From NCBI RefSeq assembly GCF_020740795.1, contig NC_067282.1, positions 140,788,858-140,852,857 of the forward strand: 64,000 bases of DNA, read 5' to 3'. The first letter of the stretch is position 1, and each line of letters begins with the position of its first letter. A program made the position numbers and the translations under genes. Positions 12,291 through 24,960 of this stretch are shown piece by piece. The notes under the pieces are model-generated. The model was given only the letters and a program-made list of their open reading frames with translations, did not search any database and was not told the origin of the DNA. The DNA comes from Apus apus (lineage: Eukaryota; Chordata; Aves; Apodiformes; Apodidae).

Positions 12291-15200
12291 TCCAGGCTAT
12301 CTGGGGACAAGATTTTTTTGTAGTGTTGCCAGGCATACTGATGACCTACCAGGTAGGTCAAACACCAACTACACTGCAGGGTGTAACTGTGTTGCCTTCT
12401 CTCCAGGCTCTTGATAAGAAAGGACCATCTTGGCAATCCAGCACGGGCCACTTTGCAACCATCACCCCCTTCTGCTCACAGTCCCCATATTGAGGAAGCT
12501 GCCCTCTCCATTTCACACAAGTGCACCCCAGGCATGCAGGGCAGTGAAGGGTTAATTTAATTAGTTCTGTGTGTGCTCAAAGAATTACAGACAACTTCAT
12601 TTAATTATTAAGTAGCCAATCAGGTAATCTCTGTATCTGATTAGCACACTAATGAAATAATGTCTTCCAGTTCAAAGCTGTCATTCCAATCAGGAGACAG
12701 CCCTTCAGCTAGAAGGAAAAGCTGGCCAGGTTTCCATGGGCTCAAGGCTTTGGATTTTCCAGGGAGGATGGAAGCAGGGAGTGGAAACCTTTTCATCTTG
12801 CCTCTCACTGTATCTACCACTGCACAGAACATCACAGATTCCCCATTCAGATGGGTGAGCACATTGGCTCCAGAGAGGCTTCCTGATACTCCAGGCAAGC
12901 ATCCAGTGTCACCACCACCTTGTCCCTTCTCTTGCAACTCCAAATGTCCAAGAAGACTGCAGATGACCAAAGCCTGGGTAGCACCAGGCTGTTAGCATAT
13001 TGCCCAGGCACTGCCAACTGAGAGATCTGCTAAATATGTGGGGCACAACTCCGCTATGGTCCGCATGGGAGAAGTCACACAGCAAAGCCATTATAGCACT
13101 AAGAGGAAGCCAGGAACCTTCCTCCCTCCCCCACATCAAGCTGTGCTCCTGTGTCATATGCAGTTATTTCCAGCCTGGGGAAAAGTGCAAGGCAGCAGCT
13201 GTCACACGAGGCAAGGACTTGCCCCTTTTAAACAGGGATTTCAGGACTAAATGACCCATTACAATTAACACAGCTGCAAGAACTGGGACACTTCCACGCA
13301 GCCGGAGAGGGGCTTTGGGAGAGGGGGAGGAAAGAAGGTGACAAGCAGAGGGTTAGGATCATACTTCCAAGACCTGATGTGGAGTCTCCCACCCCCTCTG
13401 CTTTTAAAGTGTTAGCTCAGCTGTCTCCTCTTCCAACTGCTACCACTCAGCCTAATCCCAGCAAGGTATCCAAGTCAGGGTGCACAACTCAGCCCAAGCC
13501 CACCACACCACCTCCTCCATCTGCCCCTTACTTGCACCACTGCTCCTGCTCACACCTAGCTCAGAAACTCCCTTTCCCCAAAGAGCAGTGCTGGCTGCTC
13601 CACTGCACAGCCACATCGTGGCTGCTTTCTCCCTAGCCATGCACATGCTGACTTTTAATTAGCTAGCCCTGGTTTATCAGAGGAGCTGCAGCAGGATGTG
13701 GTTTAGCATGACCGAACCATCCCAGCGTTTATCCGAGGAGTCTGACAGATGTTGCTGTCCATGCTCAAGCCTGTGCTGCTGCATCTGTACTTCTGTACGT
13801 CCTCTACTGCCATTTAAATGCTAACTCAGCTCCAAGTGCCACGGCTGCCGGCCCGCCTTCGCACCACAGGGTGGGCATCCCTGTTTCTGAGCGTTAGATC
13901 ACCTTCCCCATGACTCTCCCACTCTCCTGGAGAATTTCCCAGGAAAAGAGGGGAGTCTCCAGGGTGCTCACACTGATCAGCACTAGTTTTGTTTAAGTCA
14001 CCATGCTGAAAATGAATACAGAGAGAATCCCAAGAGGAAGCAGAAAAATTGTGAGCAGTCCCCAGCCAGCCAGCCAGCTGGCTTTCTATGAGAACACTGA
14101 AGTGTTGACACTTTTTGTTGACCCCTTTTTTTCCTGAGCATATCCCATGAATGAGAGAAACAGGGTTGCCAAGAGGGAAGATGTAGTTCCCTCTCTTCTC
14201 TCTGCTGACTACAGCCATTCCAAATGAAGGAAACTGGTTAGATCAAGAAAATCAGGCTTGGACAGCACAATGAAGCATCCACTAATAATCAATCCCTTCA
14301 CAGCAGCCTTTCTGCCAACCAGCTATGGACTCAGCAATGACTATAAATTGTAGCTACTTCTCTAAGGGAAAACAGCACAACATCATATGGTGGCCCATGT
14401 TCATCCTTTAATTCTGAAACCAGTCCTGCTTAAAAAACAAAACAAAACAAAAAACACAAAACCAACCAACCAAAAAACCCCAAGTCTTTCTAACTGCCCA
14501 TTCTGAAAAAAACCCAACCCTGAAATCCAAAGCTGGATTCTTCTCAACTTGTGCTTTAGCTAATCACAAAAAAAAACCCCAACAACCCAAAGGTGATTAA
14601 ACTTGTGTCATAAAAGTTAGCAGAAAATTCTAAAAATGCTGAGAGGAGAGTCTATTGGCTACCAAGATACTATTGTCACCCCTATATTTCTGGCATCCAT
14701 CCTCAGGAAGTCCAAAGAGGAGAACCTGCCCAGGCAGAGCTGCCCCACCACTTATTAACCAGCCCACAGATGCAACTTGAGCCCTACTTAAGCACAAGCA
14801 ACAGAAGCGGCCACCTGGGGACCTGCATTCCTTGACAGCTCTGCCACTGCCACCATGCACATTCCAGCCCCCTCATCCCCCAGCCCTGAAACCAGGTCAT
14901 GGAGGCACAGCATGACCTGATCTCCACCTCTGATAGCACCAAGCCCTGTCCCATCCCCTCCTGCCACCCTTGCTGCAGTCAGGCCACATGTGCCGCGCTT
15001 CTCCCCCCACCCCAGCCAAGGAGCACAGAGCAAGGACACAAGATACCCACCCACACATGTGAAGGGACTCCCTCTCAATGCCACGGCTATTTGTGGAACA
15101 GCCATCATCCAAAACTTCCCAAAATGAGAAAGTCCGGGTGTTTGGCAGGTCAGACGCTTACTACAGTGAGTAGTTTGTTCCGCCGAGGGACTCGTAACAC

Positions 15201-18166
15201 CCTCCCAAATTACACATTGCCCTTTACAGGGCACCGCAGCAGCTGGAATCGGCTCCCTTCTCACATTCCTCAATAAGCACTTCCATCGGAGATCAGAGTG
15301 GATGCAGGGCATCAGCTGCAGTTAAACATAACTGAGAACTGGCTTCCCTTTCCCCATGCTCCGCGGCACTATCTGAGGTCTAAGAATATCCAGCACCACC
15401 CACCCTGCTGGGGCAGGGGGAGTCAAGTGGTCCGAGCTCCCAGGCATTACAGATCTCCCTGTTACAGGAGACTTTCACTCTGCCTCCCTCAAGCAGCAGC
15501 CTTCAGCGGGGCCCCCTGATAGCTGGTTGAGGTCCTACAGATCATGGAAAGATAATCCATTGCACTACTAATGCACTACCGCAGCTGTCCATGGAGAAAA
15601 TCCCCTTTCAACAAAAAAAACCCAAAAAACCCCACAACAACCCGCAAGCCCTTTGATCCTCTCCAACACACAATTATCTTGAGAGCAAAATAGTCTTCTG
15701 TGCCTCAGCACCTTGTATCAGGCTGAAAGAAAGGAAATCAAGACTGCTATTCCCTGTTTATTCTACATGGCTGCCCTGTTGGACAAGGGAAGTCACTCCA
15801 GCCTCTTTGGGGTAGGCAAGCAAATCCCATTGGGTAGATACCTGTATTGCTGGGTGACCAGAGCCTAAGAGAAACTATTTGGGGCAAACATAGTCTGTTG
15901 GTCGGCTTGTTGTGTTTTTGTTGGTTGTTTTTTTTTTTGTGGGTTGTTTTTTAAAAGCCTAAATTTCTAAGAAAGAATCAAATTTTTCACTCTTTTGTTC
16001 TTGTGCAAGAGTGTCAGCTACAATGAGATTTAACTGCATGTTCAAGTCTGACTTTTGAAGGAACGATTTAAAGGAGAATATAAAGGTGACCACCATCAAC
16101 TTTAATTTAAACCTCTTCTAACCAGAATGTTAACTTAAAGAAATAGAGCAAACCTTGACATAGTACCAAAAGCAAGCGCCCAAACCCTTTTTAGAGAGTT
16201 CTGCCCCAGGTGCCCCCCTAGCTGCATGACCTCTTGTTACCTGTGCAGTCTCACTCCACCTGCCAGCCAGGGCTGCAGTGTGATAAGAGTTTCTTTCAGC
16301 GGAAGGGTCAGCTATAAAAAGCTCTTCCCCTCCCCACTGCCTGATTCCATTCCTGTGTCACTGCTCCAGTCATGCTGGTACAACCCTTTTGTGAGGCTGC
16401 AGAGGGAGATGGCTGGGGGAGTCACTCCTGGTTAGATGTAGCTCACTTAAAGGAGAAAAAAAAAAAAAGCGTTGCAGTTTTTAATCTGGGTGAGCAGTTT
16501 TACTGCTATCTGTGACGGGTGGCAGGAGCTGCCGTGGAAAGGCAGCTTGAGAATTGATGTCTTCAGGTTCCACCAGACACTGTTCATAAGTCCACACTAA
16601 CAACACAGGGAAACTGTGTTGTCAGACTCCTCAGTGAAAAATACAAAAATAGGAAAGAAAGAAACAAAAAGTCACTTCTCTAAAGCCCCCAAATCCTATT
16701 AATTTCAGAGGTTCTCAGAACTGTACTTCGTATAAGGATTTTTTGAAAACTCATCTAAAAATCCCCAAAAATTATTATTCCTTGTCCACATTTCTCCATC
16801 AATCAGCCATTAATAATTTTGAATTCTTGGCTGACTCAACAAAAAGCAACAAGAGTGCTGGAGCCTTGTACATGCAGTTTCTTTAGTGAGTGCTCTCCAT
16901 ACTTGGCCTCTGCGATCATCCCAAACGTGTTTAAATGCCACTGCACATGTGGCCTGCCTGGGAACTTCATGGGACAAGGCATGTTGTTTGCAAGAAAAGG
17001 ATGCAGAAAAGAGAAGTAGAGAAGCACTGAGACACATCAGACACATGGAGGTGAAGATCTGCCATGCTCCATATTCAGACTGGGAACTCTCCTGAAACCA
17101 GGACTCACTTTTACTTGCAAGTGCCATGTAGTTTGCATTTGAAAATACATTTCAGTTTTACAGAGCACCCTTAATGTCACGAAGCAACTTCTGTGCTGGG
17201 CTAGTAAGGGTTAGGCCTTAGTGAGGTCTTAAAATACCACAGGAAAGCACAGAAGAGGTCTTGCTTGCTGGGTTAATTTTTTTCCTGGCTTATTTTTCAG
17301 CATTTAAGCCTTCCCAGCACACCAGAAGAGGGAGCCTTTGACTCCTCTCCCATGCTCATCATTTGTTTTATATTAGCAACAATGACAAGCTCTATTAAAA
17401 GTCAAGCTCTTTAAGTGAACTCTCACCCTTTGCCTCCTAAAACAAATAGAAAACCCGAGCAAGAAAAAAAAACAAACTCAAACGAAAAACAAACAACCAA
17501 CCACAAGCTTCTCTGCCTTGTATTACGGATATATAAATATTTTTCCTGCCACACAACTCCCTGTGTACAGGGCTCATCAGAAATGAGAACACTAGCTCTG
17601 CGGTCCAAGCCTTTGGCCGTGCAAAGCTCCAGCCCCTTTACGGCAGGCTTAGCTGGAGAGAAAGAGCCAGAGAATTAACAGCTTTACCAACAAGGAGAAA
17701 AAAGACCCTTCAGAGCTCCTTTTACATCACCAGCCCCAGCACCCAGAACTAAACTAAGGCTAGAGTTTCAAGAGGCACAGTGGTTTGACCCAGCAGCTTG
17801 CGGCCACCAAAAGCAGGAGATCCCACTCCCACCACAGCACTGCAGGACTGCAACCCTCCAAAAGTCTGGGCAGGACCCAGCAAGCAGCTGGCTGGCACCG
17901 GGGAAAGGGCAAACCACAAAGGCAGAAGCACAGCCAGGGTAAGAGCTTGAAAGGGACAGAGATCGTCCTTCTGGAGGCCTTCAGCCCCCATAACCAAAGC
18001 TTGGTGTTTCACCACTCCCTCAGCAGCATGTGTGCCCTCCTTCCCACTGGGCTGAGCATGCCAGCCTGACCACATTGATGTAAAAACCAACAGAGACCAC
18101 CACCACCCTGTTGCTGAGCTAAGCTATGTTAATATAGGGAAGAGGAAACCTTTAAAAGTACATCAA

Positions 18167-18202
18167 GGGACTGATCAAGCTTGCACTGCTTAGATCAGTC
18201 CC
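18167..18202. other. Near-perfect 36-nt hairpin
   Basis: The left arm GGGACTGATCAAGC (18167-18180) is complementary to GCTTAGATCAGTCCC (18188-18202) except for one bulged A at 18192. This gives 14 paired bases around a 7-nt loop (18181-18187). The flanks do not pair. It lies in CECR2 intron 1, so it would be present in the CECR2 primary transcript. It could be the relic of a small inverted-repeat element or a chance palindrome. It is shorter than a normal pre-miRNA. Confidence 0.7.
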
Positions 18203-19493
18203 AAAACTGTGTTTAACCGGTGGCCTGGCCCAGAACAGAGGTGGCCTACAGACCATTATGCCACTCATCTTTCAAATTGTTTAGTATTAACTTTACAGAC
18301 TGCCTTCTCCAGCCAGCCCTCAGCAGCCCTGTCCTGGGTGATACCAGCAGCTTTGCTTTTTCAGTGGAAAGCTGGTGTTCTAGTTAGGAATTTAAACTTC
18401 ATCAAGCAGTTGAACCAGCTTTGAAAGGAGTTTCCACCTTGGGCGGTGAGGCCACCTGGGAGCAAAGCAAAGCCCTTGACTACCATGAGCCCACAGTGTC
18501 AAGTTATTCCCCCGTTCCCAGTAAAAGTGGACTTCAAATCCCCCTCCCCCCCCGCAAAAAAAAAAAAAAATCAGAAAAAAATGAGTGTTCTGGCAGCAAG
18601 CAAACCGCACTAGGACCACTTTTCCCCATCAGCTGTTTTCTGTGCCTCACACAATAGGCCAAAAACCCCTCCTAATCGCAGGAGCCCTCCACCTAACAGG
18701 CCTGCTCTCGGGGCCCTCCTCCCCAGGAACTGGGGGAGAACTGGGGCACAATAGGAAGGAGACCGGCTAAAGGGAATAGATCTGTTAAATTAACACATTT
18801 TCTGTCAACCAAATCAGCTGCCCCTAGTGCTATTGTTGGTGAAACAATGGAGACCCCAGGAATGGGCACCCATTAAAAGGAACAAGCCTGCTGAAAGGAT
18901 ACACTCTGAGGCACAGCCTTGTGTGTTTAACAGGATTCTCTACTGTAAGGAAGGAGGAATCACTAGGCTGCATTGTTCCCACCACCACAGCAGATGCTGT
19001 TGCTTCTGGTAATGAAGAGCAGGGGAAAAAAAATAATTTTCATACCTACCTACAGTAAGGTTTACACGACAAACTTTTAATTCGGGAACTTTTAACTCTC
19101 TGGCTGTTGTCATTTCTGCCTATAGGCCTTTTCTTGAGGAGATTTTTGCCTGAAAGAAGTCTATGAAAGCATCCATTGCCATTACAAAAGTTAATTCTTC
19201 ACCCTTCATGCAGGCACTTAACAGATGCCAGGGGCAGAATGGCACAGCTCTGCCGGCATTATTCGCCTGGAGAGAAAGACCCGCAGTTAAGCAGGTCTAC
19301 ATATAAAGCTGCAACACTTTAAAGGTGTTACTTTGAGTTTGGTTAGAGCAAATTCCGAAAGGAGCAAACTTGAGGCCTCATTTAGATGCACTATGCAGGG
19401 GTTTACATCAGCTGCACCGACCTGGTACAGGGTTGTGGTAGAAGAGTCTTTGTAAACAAAGCAAAAGGCGAGGTCATATTTAAGCTACTACAC

Positions 19494-19511
19494 TTTTTTT
19501 CTTTCTTTCTT

Positions 19512-19543
<32 letters not shown>
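19494..19543 (+). repeat. (CTTT)n followed by a long poly-T tract
   Basis: Several CTTT units run into about 30 uninterrupted T. On the CECR2 sense strand this is poly-A preceded by AAAG units, the form left by a retroposed tail. No recognisable element body adjoins it. Confidence 0.9.
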
Positions 19544-19547
<4 letters not shown>

Positions 19548-22134
19548 CAGCCGGGATAGACTTGCACCGGATTCTGTTAAATTCGTTTTTAAACAAGTTC
19601 AGCTAACATCAGAGTCAGCTGCTCTAGTGGAAGAGGTAATTGCTTCCAACTACTAACACCACAGAAAATCTGTAATATCAGCCCCCGTGTACTACATCCA
19701 AACCTCTGAAATTCTTATCGTGTTCCTCTCTCTCTCTTCAGTCTTCAACTGCTACAGTCATTCTCCAACTCCCCTGTCACCTAACTCAGATCCATTCAAA
19801 ATGTTGCTGTCAAAATAACCTTCCTCATCCATTGTTCAGACACTCTTTGGCTGCGTGCAGTCACTTCTGGTTTCTTTTCATAGGCTTAAGATAATGTTTT
19901 AACTCGCATATCAGCCTCCTGAACTACCTATTCCTTCTTTTTTTGTATCCCATCACACTACAGTCTCATTATATAGAATGTAAACACTTGCTAAAAAGTT
20001 TAAGATCTACAGTAGGGAAAGATGTGACTTGCATTTGAAATGGAAACTGATATAATGCTTTCCAATTTGCAGACCACTTGAAACAACAGCTCTGAGAAGT
20101 ATCTCTCTGCCTCCCCCTCCATTAATCTCAATGAACTCCAGAGCCCAATACTGACACTGTAAAGTGTTCATGATTCTATTATGAACAGAAAAACTAAGGC
20201 AGCAAAACTGAAAGCCAGCAAAGTAAGAACTGCTGCCAGAACATGGGGAGAGATGAGGCACCACCAAAACAACTAAACTGAACAGTGGATGGGACAGGTA
20301 GAAAGAACAATAAAACCAGCACTAACTCTCCACTGCATTCTTGTGTTTCAAACTTGATTTTCAAGCCCAGACTTTCTACTCAGATTAAGCCAATGCTGCC
20401 CTAGGGAAGCAGAGCCACCATGGAGAGACTGTGGTACACAACCTGAATTCACACCTGTGGTCCATAAATTAATCTCTCAGCACAATGGGGATGGACACTT
20501 TTTGGTATGTTTGAAGTCCATTTTTTCCAGCCTTGTCTACTCACCGTACTTCACCTCTCTTTGCCCTGCCAATTACTCTACCTTTTTTCAGAAAATTTGC
20601 TTTTTCTCAAGCCAGGTGCTTTGCAGGAGAGTGAAATTCTAATGAGTAGATCGATTGTTGTTTCAGACAAGTCAGTGTCTGCTCCCTTCCACTTTAACGT
20701 TGCCTATTGCCAATGGGCAGATAGATGGCAAGAGGGACCAATATCCTGATGCCTCAACTATTCTACTGAAAAGGCATTTAAACTAGTTTGGACTTACCCT
20801 CTATGAGCAGAACTGACGTACATGAAATTCACTGACATTTTGGTCAGCTTCCTGCACCTACTTGTCGCATTTATCTTAACTAGATTCTAGGAAAATTTAG
20901 GAAACTACCTGGCCATCTCTGCTACCAGACAACACAAAAAGGCATCAGCAGATGCTGTATATGCTATTGTAGTGCAAATAATAATGCAGTATCAGAGCAG
21001 AATAGCTATACAGGGGTGAAGTTTAGCACTCGGGTACTATACCACACTGCCTTTGCAATTAACTCCATACAAACCACTGACTAAACAGGAAGGTTATGCC
21101 ATTTTTGTGTCACAGATCATAAAGGACCCACCCAGAGGGCTCCACAGAGAAACTTCAGCTGAACCTAACATGACAGGACAGTGGAGGTCAAGGCATATCA
21201 GGTCCTCCTGTCCTTACATTTTCCTATTTATTAAAAATTTAACACTCATGGAGTTGAGTACATTTTAAAATACTTTTTCTTTTAAAGCTCTACCTGATTT
21301 GCACAGACAGAACAACCCTCTGTTCTTTGCTCTCTCCTTCACACAGCCACAGCACAGCTCTCCCTCTCTCCACACCCTTTCTCCTCTTGGGGAACCCATG
21401 GGAGCAGTAGCATCCACGGGCTTTCAACAGCCACATCGTATTCTTGAGAGAAAGTGCCTGTTCAAGAACTGACGTGGCAAATACCACACTACAGGAGGAA
21501 AAAGGTGGGCAAGAGCAGTGATGCCCTGTCTGTGGGTAGGACTGTACTTAAAGGTAGAGCCAGAGCCCGAAGTGCTAGGAAGGGGCAAGAAGCAAGGAAA
21601 AGCATCTTAAAGCCATAGTGAAGTTAACAGCAGAGGCAATTTGCCCAAAGGCGCTTTTAAAAACCACAGGAAAAGATTTATGTTTTCCCTGTGTAATGTG
21701 GCTTTTCCCCTTTTCCAAATAAACTATGTTAACAACAATGTTTTGACTATTTTCAAGCACGTTTTGGAAAGTCACCTCCCTTCGACCTACCCGGGCAGAA
21801 GTTCCTAAATGTTTTTAGCCCACAGCTCCTGGGAGCACATGCCAAAGAGCTGGGTGGCCGCGCCACGCTGGCTCCTGTCCAGTGTTTTCAAGTTGTGCTG
21901 AAATACAGTTGAAAACGTTAAATACCCTCCTAATATTTTCAACACAAACAATCCCTGCAGCTGCCAGGAGGATATTTCAACTGGAGAGGGGAGGGCACAT
22001 AGCCAGGAGACACTGTCACAAGGGGTGTCCCACATTACAGTCCCATCTTGAAGAAGGAAACAAATCACTCCCTATCATCACTTGCACTAACTTGACCACG
22101 GAAAGCATCCTCTCTGTCCATCAAGGCAAGGCAC

Positions 22135-22162
22135 TAAAAAAGAAAAAAAAAAAAAAAAAAAG
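22135..22162 (+). repeat. Poly-A tract
   Basis: Around twenty A, interrupted by a single G near the start. There is no SINE or processed-pseudogene body beside it that I can recognise. Confidence 0.85.
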
Positions 22163-23083
22163 AGATACATCCTGTACAGACAGACCTTCTCCTGCAGGAG
22201 CACTCTTGGAATAGGTAAACACAAACCCACTCGATGCAGATTTTTATAAACCACCAAGAAAGAAGCCACAACAACCAAACAAACACAAGCAAAAACCCAC
22301 TTTTGAAGTGGCATGAAAGTTTTGTACAGCAGATGGCCGACAAGGCAGCCATTTAAAAGGGGGGGGGGAGGGAAGGAAAAAACCCACCCCAGAAGGCAGA
22401 AGCGCTCTCTGCCATCCTCAGAGATCCACGTAAAAACACATCGTGGAGCCGAACATGTCCCGGAGCACCCGCTCCTGGCCCACTGAACTTTTGACCTGCT
22501 GGCAGTGGCTGAACCCCTCCTGAGTCCATCACCGGGTGATGCTGCGGCAGAGATTTGAAAAGAGGAGCCCTGTGCCTCATCAGGCGCCTGCATCTGCCAG
22601 AGCCAGCATGGGGGCTGGCTGCATCCACCCCCTCCCCGAACAATGCCCAGGGCCCGGCCTGATGGATGCTCTTCTTTCTTTCAGTTTTGGACACCCCTTC
22701 CCCATAGTCTCTGGCTACTATGCACCGGTCCAGCAAAAATAAAACATCTCCTTCCCAGGTTTTCTGACATCCAGCTGCTGCTGGCAGCCCTGCATCTGGA
22801 AGCTTCACTTTCTTTTGGGCCAATAAGTAGAGGGCGAAAGGGTTGTATTTACATAGAAAGAAGAAATACATCTATATTTTAAAAAAGAGCTTTGTGCTGT
22901 CTCCCTGTACCAAAGCTCCCAAACTTCTCAAATACCATCAGCAAATCGGCTCGGCACAGGAGGGATGGGTCCAGATGGCCTGTCCCTACAGAGCCTTCCA
23001 GCTAGCTGTGGGCAGACTCACCATAGAGGAAAAAAAAAAAAAAAATCAGGAAGGGGAACAAAAACAAAAGATAACTACAGGGC

Positions 23084-23118
23084 TTTTTTTATTAAAAAAA
23101 AAAAAAAAAAAAAAAGAA
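23084..23118 (+). repeat. Poly-A tract
   Basis: A run of about 24 A preceded by TTTTTTTATT. A second, shorter A run lies about 60 bp upstream (near 23029-23045). It is simple sequence without a recognisable parent element. Confidence 0.85.
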
Positions 23119-24702
23119 ACCCACGAAAAACCATATTGGAAGATGAGCTTCTGTCTGCTTTGGAAACTGCAAAGACTGTATCGGTGAAACCCTAACCTCT
23201 CCCTTCTCTAAAATTGTGGGGAGGGAGAAGAAGGGGCATATTTGTTACAAGTTTTGTTTAAAACTTACACTTTTTGTAGCAATGTTGTAAGAGTTAAGCA
23301 CCACACTCCCTACTGGAGATACACTAGTATCAGGAAAAGAGCAAAACAAAACAAAAACCACCAACCAGGATTTAACATGAGAAAAGAGCTCGGCCCTTCT
23401 TGAAAAAGGAGAAAATATGTCCTCAAAGAAGAGCTGGCTATGTCCAGAGTAAGGCCATCCATCAGGGATACAAGACACAGTCAGATGGACATTTGCCACG
23501 AAGCTCACAAGTTTGAGTGTGACCACCCTCCAGCTGAAACCCTCCCAGGTGAGCCACCCCAGATCTCCATCTCTGCTTCCACACCCAAGAAAAAAGGTTG
23601 ACCCAAATCACCTGCTTTACTTTGCATCCAAGTGGACTGGGGCACTCACCCCTGGATTACCCACCAGGCACGGTCATTTCTGAGGGATGGGGCAGTAACT
23701 TCTCAAATCGCTCACAGCCAGCCACAAAAACACACCTCTCCTCCTCATAATAACCAAAGCTAAAGTAAGAAAATGGCATTTGTTGATTACCGCAGTTTCA
23801 ATTTCTCGTGTCTGGCTCAGATTTTATTTTCCCCTCGTATTTACCTGAAGTCTTTGTTTCCCCAAGACCCTAGAATGGCCACCTCTGTTAAAACAGATGC
23901 CCTTGAAGCTCAAAGCCCATCTCAGAGGCAGCAGTAAAATGACCAAAACAGGCACTAGCATTACCAGGTCCAGTATCAAAGAGAAGACTTCTTTATGCAG
24001 CTGAATAAAGTACAACCCAAAAATCACACAGAGCAGCACTCTAAAAAACAAACAAAAAAAAGTCCCTTCACTGGCCATGGTTTCAAACCACGAACTCTTT
24101 GGGCAAGCTCTTTGTGCCAAGTGCCCTTCCCAGATACCGCCGAAACCAGCGATGAGACGGGAACGACTACGGCAGCCAAGGGGTAACAAGATGGTGAGCT
24201 TCAAGGAACACCAAGTTTTTGTAAACCGCCTGCGCGGGGCTGCTCACACTGTGCCGGGGAAGGAGATTTACCCTGCGTGCCTGAGGGACGCCGAGTTCTG
24301 ACAGCTGCATCCGCCCTTTCGCAGCATCCCGATTGGAACTGCGATTTCCAGCGTCCCTCGGACAAGCACACCATCCTTAAAAAACCCACTTCTGCCAAGC
24401 GCTGCAGGCCATCCAGGCGCGCAGAGGTTTTTGGGGACATTTTCGGAGGGCTGCTTCCACCCGGCAACACCCTCAGCAACAACCCGCACGCACTCCTCGT
24501 GCCCGGCAACATCCCCCCCTCCCTCAAAAAAAAAAAAAAAGCAAGTTAATTTGTTCCGAGTGATGTTAACTCCCCCACCCTAAGCGTGCTCCTGGAACCA
24601 AAGGGGAGCCCACATTTACTTCATTTGTGAAGCAAGCCAGATGCTAATTGCCTCCAAAGGTGAAAGGCTAGTGCCTTGGCCCTTTTATCATTGTAAATTC
24701 AG

Positions 24703-24960
24703 GTTCCTTCAAGACTTTGCGCTGCTGGGCCCGGAGAGCCTCTCCCTTTAATGGCTTGGCATCAATAGGAGGGGGAGGGGAGTTCCCTGTCGCAAGAAGT
24801 TGCATCATTGAGAGACCTTATCCCCTTTCAAGATTTCGCACCGCATAAGGGATTCCCCCTCTTCAGAAATTCACATCCTGCTCGAGGAGTTTTGCTCCTT
24901 AGGGCTTCGCGCATCCCATTGAACTTTTAAGCATCTTTGGAATTCGCATTCACGGGGCAA
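24703..24960. repeat. Degenerate tandem array, period 35-44 bp, about seven units
   Basis: A core resembling TTCGCATC recurs at 24717 (ttgcgc), 24756 (ttggcatc), 24800 (ttgcatca), 24835 (ttcgcacc), 24870 (ttcacatcc), 24906 (ttcgcgcatcc) and 24943 (ttcgcatt). The spacings are 39, 44, 35, 35, 36 and 37 bp. Most cores are preceded by a pyrimidine block like CCCTTT plus a short CAAGA or TTAGG-like stretch, so each unit reads roughly pyrimidine block, purine patch, TTCGCATC, GA-rich end. The units are too diverged for a recent minisatellite. The array lies about 1.1 kb inside CECR2 intron 1. The core at 24800 is the exact reverse complement of TGATGCAA, a C/EBP-ATF composite site. Confidence 0.5.

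Noticed and set aside
22135..23118. Poly-A tracts as tails of processed pseudogenes
   Set aside because: No adjacent sequence resembles a coding or known retroposed body, and no flanking target-site duplications were evident.
24300..24420. Extension of the degenerate tandem array to the left (tcgcagcatccc near 24319)
   Set aside because: The core resembles the array motif but spacing is irregular and the pyrimidine block is absent in most instances, so I did not extend the array.
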